This document shows positions 60,172 to 64,000 of a DNA stretch of 64,000 nucleotides, piece after piece. How positions within the stretch are numbered: the first letter of the stretch is position 1; the number at the start of each line of letters is the position of its first letter. Source of the DNA: Leptospira meyeri (GTDB lineage: Bacteria; Spirochaetota; Leptospiria; Leptospirales; Leptospiraceae). The notes under the pieces were generated by a model. That model ran no database searches, was not told the DNA's origin, and saw only the letters and a program-made list of their open reading frames with translations. The position numbers and the translations under genes were made by a program. The stretch is taken from NCBI RefSeq assembly GCF_004368965.1, contig NZ_SORO01000004.1, positions 124,001 through 188,000 of the forward strand, given 5' to 3'.

Positions 60172-60819
60172 ATGTTGTTTGCTGCCTTTGCTATGATCCT
60201 TGTGGGTGTCCTATGTTTCTTATACGTAGCCCTTTCCCCACAAAAATCCAAACCTGCGGCTTACCCACAACGAAAACCCCAAAATCCAGGCACCTATCGA
60301 ATGCCACAAAACCCTCCTGTATCTCCGCAATTGGATGAACGGATCAGAAGGGAACGTGCGATTTCCGATGACAGACATCTTACCTATTCTTTGCCTGAAG
60401 AGGCCACTCCTTCGGTCGTTCAAAAATCAGAAGTTTTACTTCCGACAGAAGATGGGAATTTGGAACAAGAACCTCCTGCTCCGAAAGAAAGTCGGTTTCA
60501 AATTGACGGAACTTTGTTTTTGGATTATTCCGGTAAACTTACGTTTGGTGAAGAATCTTCAGATATTGATGCTTTGGAAGATGGCCTAAAGAATTTTAAA
60601 CGAATTGGTTCAGGAACCTTACGGGAAGAAAATGGAAAGTTTTTGTTCCATTCCGGGAATGTAACTTATACGTACACTCCAGAAGAATTAGACCAAGTGG
60701 TTCTCCACAACCAAGGGATCGTGTTTCTTTTGAAGGAAACCAAAGCGCCGAAACCAGTATTTTTCACCAAAGACATCGATACTTTTAAAGACTTTTTAAG
60801 ACAAGCGGCTTTAGTTTAA
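60172..60819 (+). CDS. Hypothetical membrane-anchored protein, 215 aa
   Basis: Not recognised. One N-terminal helix (FAAFAMILVGVLCFLYVAL), a Pro/Gln/Arg-rich linker, and a C-terminal half of beta strands with SRFQIDGTLFLDYSGKLTFG, FKRIGSGTLREENGKFLFHSG, VTYTYTPEELDQVVLHN and a final KDIDTFKDFLRQAAL. This might be a small PH-like or beta-sandwich domain. It diverges from the PpiD-like gene and is convergent with the DUF389 gene. Confidence 0.7.
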   Translation: MLFAAFAMILVGVLCFLYVALSPQKSKPAAYPQRKPQNPGTYRMPQNPPVSPQLDERIRRERAISDDRHLTYSLPEEATPSVVQKSEVLLPTEDGNLEQEPPAPKESRFQIDGTLFLDYSGKLTFGEESSDIDALEDGLKNFKRIGSGTLREENGKFLFHSGNVTYTYTPEELDQVVLHNQGIVFLLKETKAPKPVFFTKDIDTFKDFLRQAALV

Positions 60820-60836
60820 ATTTTGCTAACCTGCAA

Positions 60837-62144
60837 TTACTGTTTAGAAACTTCTCTTATAATTAGCTCGATTTGTTTTTCACCAGTTCTTAGTTTGATA
60901 TACTCTTCTAACTTTTTCTGATCGTTCGCTGTTGGTAGTTTTGTCCATTCAGAATCAAAAAGATTTGTATCAAGATAAATGTTTTGGTTCATATCAAACT
61001 TTTTGGTTTTAGCAAAACTAGCAGACGCTAAATTAGGATAAAAAATCTGAATTTCTTTTGAAATCATTTCCGTGTTTGTTTGTCCCAAATTCATTTGGTT
61101 GTTATATATTTCGGAAATGATTTCGAATTTCAAACGATCCATATTGGTAGCAGATAAATCTTGGTGTAAAATGAGTGTTGTGTTTTCGAGATTATAATAT
61201 TTTAATTTGTTTTGTAATTCCTTTTCTTGGTCTATGTCAATTTTTGGACCGATGATCGTGAGTTCAATTTTTGGATTTTTCTGATACAAAATTTCCTTTT
61301 CTAAAACTCTTCTGTTATCGATTAAAATTTCATTCCGAATGAATTCTTCTGCTTTCCCTTTAAAATAAGATGACCTGACAATTTGGTAGGCAGTGAACAC
61401 CGATGGAATCAGAAGGATAAGAGTAAATATTCCTAAGTATATTTTGACTTTCCTTTCTTTGTCTTTATACAAACCCCAACTAACCTTTGGAAACTCCATA
61501 TAACGAACAAAAATAAAAGTAGTGATCGCAATGAAGATGGAGTTGATTAAATAAAGGTAAGTGGCGCCAAAAAAATAAGACCAGTTCCCCTGTGACAATC
61601 CATACCCAGCAGTGCAGAGCGGGGGCATAAGAGCTGTGGCAATAGCAACACCTGCAATCGCAGTTCCTTTTTCTTTTCTTGTGTTCGCAATGATTCCTGT
61701 GGCACCACCAAAGATAGCAATCAGAGCGTCGTAGATTGTGGGAGAGGTTCTTGCTAGAAGTTCCGACTGTGCTTCGCTAATCGGAGAAAGTGAAAAGTAA
61801 ATAAAAGATGTGGCAATACTTGCAAGGGTTGCTACCGTCAATGTACGCAGGAATTTTTTTAAATTGTCAAAGTCATTTGTAGCAGCAGCAAATCCAATTC
61901 CCACAATGGGACCCATCAGGGGAGAAACTAACATCGCCCCAATGATGACAGCGGTGGAATTGACATTGAGTCCGATACTGGCTATAAAAATTGCAAAAAT
62001 CAAAGTCCAAAGATTGGAACCTCTCAGTTCGGCTCCTTTTTGGATTGATTCGATTGTCCCCGTTTTGTCTAAATCATCAAAAAGATGAAATCTCGGTTCT
62101 AACCATTTGAATAAAGAAACAATCGGATTTTGGTAATTTGCCAC
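60837..62144 (-). CDS. DUF389 membrane protein (TIGR00341 type)
   Basis: A 435-residue membrane protein. The hydrophobic core reads FAIFIASIGLNVNSTAVIIGAMLVSPLMGPIVGIG, then TSFIYFSLSPISEA, then GGATGIIANTRKEKGTAIAGVAIATALMPPLCTAGYGL, all typical of DUF389. The C-terminal 180 residues are soluble. The function of the family is not established. It is convergent with the preceding gene and follows the ALDH gene. Confidence 0.9.
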   Translation of the reverse strand: MANYQNPIVSLFKWLEPRFHLFDDLDKTGTIESIQKGAELRGSNLWTLIFAIFIASIGLNVNSTAVIIGAMLVSPLMGPIVGIGFAAATNDFDNLKKFLRTLTVATLASIATSFIYFSLSPISEAQSELLARTSPTIYDALIAIFGGATGIIANTRKEKGTAIAGVAIATALMPPLCTAGYGLSQGNWSYFFGATYLYLINSIFIAITTFIFVRYMEFPKVSWGLYKDKERKVKIYLGIFTLILLIPSVFTAYQIVRSSYFKGKAEEFIRNEILIDNRRVLEKEILYQKNPKIELTIIGPKIDIDQEKELQNKLKYYNLENTTLILHQDLSATNMDRLKFEIISEIYNNQMNLGQTNTEMISKEIQIFYPNLASASFAKTKKFDMNQNIYLDTNLFDSEWTKLPTANDQKKLEEYIKLRTGEKQIELIIREVSKQ

Positions 62145-62186
62145 AGTGTTTTAGACATCCGATTGTTCCTTTTTGTTTTTTGGTTT

Positions 62187-63632
62187 TTAAACCCCACCTA
62201 CCATCACATGTTTTGTGATTAGATAATCACCCACAGATTCGATCGATAGATCTTTTCCGAATCCTGATTGTTTGAATCCACCATGCGGCGTTTCTGAAGC
62301 AAGTGGAAGATGGTCATTGACCCAAACCGTTCCGAATTCTAGTTGTTTTGCTACTCGCATAGCACGCGCTACATCCTTTGTCCAAATGGAAGAAGCAAGA
62401 CCGTAACTGACATCGTTTGCGAGTTTAATTCCTTCTTCTTCTTTTTCGTATGATTGGATGGTAAGCACTGGTCCAAAAATTTCATTTTGTACTACGTCAT
62501 AGTTCTGTTTGACATCTGTGATCACAGTAGGTGCAAAAAAGTATCCTTTGTCTAGGCCTTTGGGAATGGTTCCCCCAGTTAGAATTTTTGCTCCTTGTTT
62601 TTTCGTCCTGTCCATAAATCCCAAAACTCGTTCCCTGTGGATAGCAGAGATGAGTGGTCCCATTTCGGTTTTGTCGTTGAAGGGATCACCAACATTTACC
62701 GCTTTCATCGCATCGACAACGGCATCAGTGATTTTTTTCTGTAAGGATTTTGGAACAAGGATTCTTGTAGCGGCTGTACAATCTTGTCCTGAATTGCAAG
62801 TGGCACCAAACGCCGCTTTTGCGGCAAAAAGATTTACATCTACATCATCAAAAACAAGAAGTGGAGCCTTTCCTCCGAGTTCTAAGTGCACTCGTTTTAA
62901 GGAATCAGATGCGGATTTCATAATGGTTTTTCCCGTTCCCGTAGATCCGGTAAGAGAAACCATACGAACCAATGGATGGTCTACAATGGCCTGTCCCGTA
63001 GCATTCCCACCAGTCACAATATTGATGACTCCATCAGGGATTCCCGCTTTTTTTGTTAACTCAGCTAACATAAGTGTGGTGATTGGAGTTCCCGGAGCTG
63101 GTTTTAAAATGACAGTGCAACCCGCAGCAAGAGCTGGACCAAATTTCCAAACTGCCATAAGAAGAGGGTAGTTCCATGGAGCAATTTGACCCACAACACC
63201 AACGGGTTCCCGGCGTAATATGGATGTATAACCAGGTTGGTATTCGTTTGCACGACTTCCATGAACATCACGAGCTGCCGTGGCAAAAAAACGAATGTTA
63301 TCAACGGCAAATGGAATGTCTCCTGCAAGACTTAAGTTTTTATAAGGTTTTCCGGCATTGAGGGATTCGGCTTTTGCAAATTCTTTTGTTTTTTCTTCCA
63401 AAAGATCGGCGAGTTTCCAAATGGCTTTGGAACGTTCGCCTGGAGTGATTCCTGACCATCTTCCATCATAAAAAGCTTTATGAGCGGCTTTGGCTGCTTT
63501 ATCAACATCGGCGGCACTCGCATCGATTACCTTTGCAATTTTTTTACCAGTGGCAGGATCTTCGATGTCCATAAGTTTCCCGCCACTTGTGTTTGTCCAC
63601 TTCCCATCAATCCAAAGTTTAAACTGTTTCAT
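62187..63632 (-). CDS. NAD-dependent aldehyde dehydrogenase (aminobutyraldehyde type)
   Basis: An aldehyde dehydrogenase of 481 residues. The general base Glu is in VHLELGGKAPL, the catalytic Cys in NSGQDCTAATR, the cofactor Gly motif in SLTGSTGTGK and the oxyanion Asn in IAPWNYPLL. The SGQDCTAATR signature and its position next to a class-III aminotransferase suggest oxidation of 4-aminobutyraldehyde, as in PatD/YdcW, or a similar amino aldehyde. Betaine aldehyde is an alternative. It follows the aminotransferase by 6 nt. Confidence 0.9.
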   Translation of the reverse strand: MKQFKLWIDGKWTNTSGGKLMDIEDPATGKKIAKVIDASAADVDKAAKAAHKAFYDGRWSGITPGERSKAIWKLADLLEEKTKEFAKAESLNAGKPYKNLSLAGDIPFAVDNIRFFATAARDVHGSRANEYQPGYTSILRREPVGVVGQIAPWNYPLLMAVWKFGPALAAGCTVILKPAPGTPITTLMLAELTKKAGIPDGVINIVTGGNATGQAIVDHPLVRMVSLTGSTGTGKTIMKSASDSLKRVHLELGGKAPLLVFDDVDVNLFAAKAAFGATCNSGQDCTAATRILVPKSLQKKITDAVVDAMKAVNVGDPFNDKTEMGPLISAIHRERVLGFMDRTKKQGAKILTGGTIPKGLDKGYFFAPTVITDVKQNYDVVQNEIFGPVLTIQSYEKEEEGIKLANDVSYGLASSIWTKDVARAMRVAKQLEFGTVWVNDHLPLASETPHGGFKQSGFGKDLSIESVGDYLITKHVMVGGV

Positions 63633-63638
63633 TTTGCT

Positions 63639-64000
63639 TCAAATTTCCTTTAATGATTTTGTTATGATCGAAAGCCCTTCTTTTACGATGGACTCTTCTG
63701 CTGTAATCGGAACAAGAATTCGGATTACGTTCCCATACACACCACAAGAAAGTAAAACAAGTCCATTTTCTAGTGCTTTTGCTGTTAGTTTTTTTGCTAA
63801 ATCGGCCGAAGGTTTGTTAGCGTCGCCATTTTCTACGAGTTCAAATGCCACCATAGCACCTAATCCGCGTATTTCGCCAATATGAGGATAGGATTTTTTG
63901 ATTTCATTCAGTTCATTTACTAATAGTTTCCCGAGTTTGATAGACTTATCTAAAATTCCTTCTTCTTCGATAAGATCCATAACGGCGATCCCTGCGGCAC
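63639..64000 (-). CDS. Class-III aminotransferase, C-terminal part (GABA-type, 5' end outside window)
   Basis: The C-terminal end of a PLP-dependent class-III aminotransferase. The frame continues beyond the window: AAGIAVMDLIEEEGILDKS matches the family segment AxAxAVLDVIEEEGL of GabT. The last part, HIGEIRGLGAMVAFEL and NVIRILVPITAE, is the usual end. It would transfer the amino group of GABA or a related omega-amine to 2-oxoglutarate. It is upstream of and probably co-transcribed with the aldehyde dehydrogenase. Confidence 0.88.
   Translation of the reverse strand, partial: AAGIAVMDLIEEEGILDKSIKLGKLLVNELNEIKKSYPHIGEIRGLGAMVAFELVENGDANKPSADLAKKLTAKALENGLVLLSCGVYGNVIRILVPITAEESIVKEGLSIITKSLKEI

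Noticed and set aside
62509..63171. 220-codon open frame on the plus strand inside the aldehyde dehydrogenase gene
   Set aside because: The opposite strand encodes a complete catalytic domain; the antisense product resembles nothing.

Overview
The window is a gene-dense, low-GC spirochaete chromosome segment, most probably from Leptospira and rather a free-living (saprophytic) member than a host-adapted one. The basis is the gene content: a very long spirochaete-type coiled-coil protein, a mini-histone, an LmtA-like lipid A methyltransferase, an OmpL47-type surface protein, a FlaA-family flagellar sheath-like protein, a DUF1577/PilZ-like protein and many lipoproteins with relaxed lipoboxes. 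I see no rRNA, tRNA, CRISPR array, insertion sequence or prophage. No gene-free stretch exceeds 300 bases; the largest gaps are about 110-170 bases and hold divergent promoters or terminators. Both ends cut a gene (an ABC ATPase on the left, a class-III aminotransferase on the right).

Layout. 1-1.3 kb: ABC-2 exporter. 1.3-4 kb (minus): a YHYH lipoprotein, a MORN-type lipoprotein and SCO1 in one operon, with a secreted FKBP isomerase upstream. 4-11 kb: mostly poorly known genes (degenerate HepT-like protein, DUF1577/PilZ protein, patatin phospholipase, a 758-residue propeller lipoprotein, OmpA-like protein, thioesterase). 11-14 kb: queG (plus), then thiE, thiM, a response regulator and a tiny cysteine peptide (minus). 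14-18.2 kb (minus): a 1076-residue coiled-coil protein, a 67-residue histone-fold protein and methionine aminopeptidase, tightly packed. 18.3-21 kb (minus): acyltransferase, GHKL ATPase-like protein and ferritin-like protein, divergent from lmtA. 22-28 kb (plus): SDR39U1 epimerase, lipoprotein cytochrome c, zinc ribbon protein, STAS protein, a citrate synthase homologue with an altered active site, and a membrane SpoIIE-type phosphatase.

28-37 kb is respiratory: two TPM proteins, ctaB and ctaA on minus, facing a plus operon of a 50-residue membrane peptide, a second SCO protein, coxB (fused to cytochrome c), coxA (A2 type), coxC and a subunit IV-like gene, closed by a strong terminator. 36.8-41.4 kb: a second membrane SpoIIE phosphatase with TPRs, a membrane-bound AraC regulator with a 7TM sensor and a LamG lipoprotein. 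42-50 kb: SPOR protein, carD, PIN-TRAM protein, lnt, FlaA-like and OmpL47-like envelope proteins. 50-53 kb: comF, STAS and rdgB as a coupled operon, then a beta-barrel candidate. 53-60.8 kb: ABC-F ATPase, a three-gene envelope operon (OmpA/PD40, membrane coil, TPR), CheX and a PpiD-like membrane protein. 60.8-64 kb: DUF389 membrane protein, and an aldehyde dehydrogenase behind a GABA-type aminotransferase.

The most interesting signals are the histone-fold gene beside the giant coiled-coil gene; the citrate synthase homologue that has lost two of three catalytic residues; rdgB, whose only good start is CTG; comF, whose start codon lies in an intrinsic terminator hairpin; and several small or non-standard ORFs.
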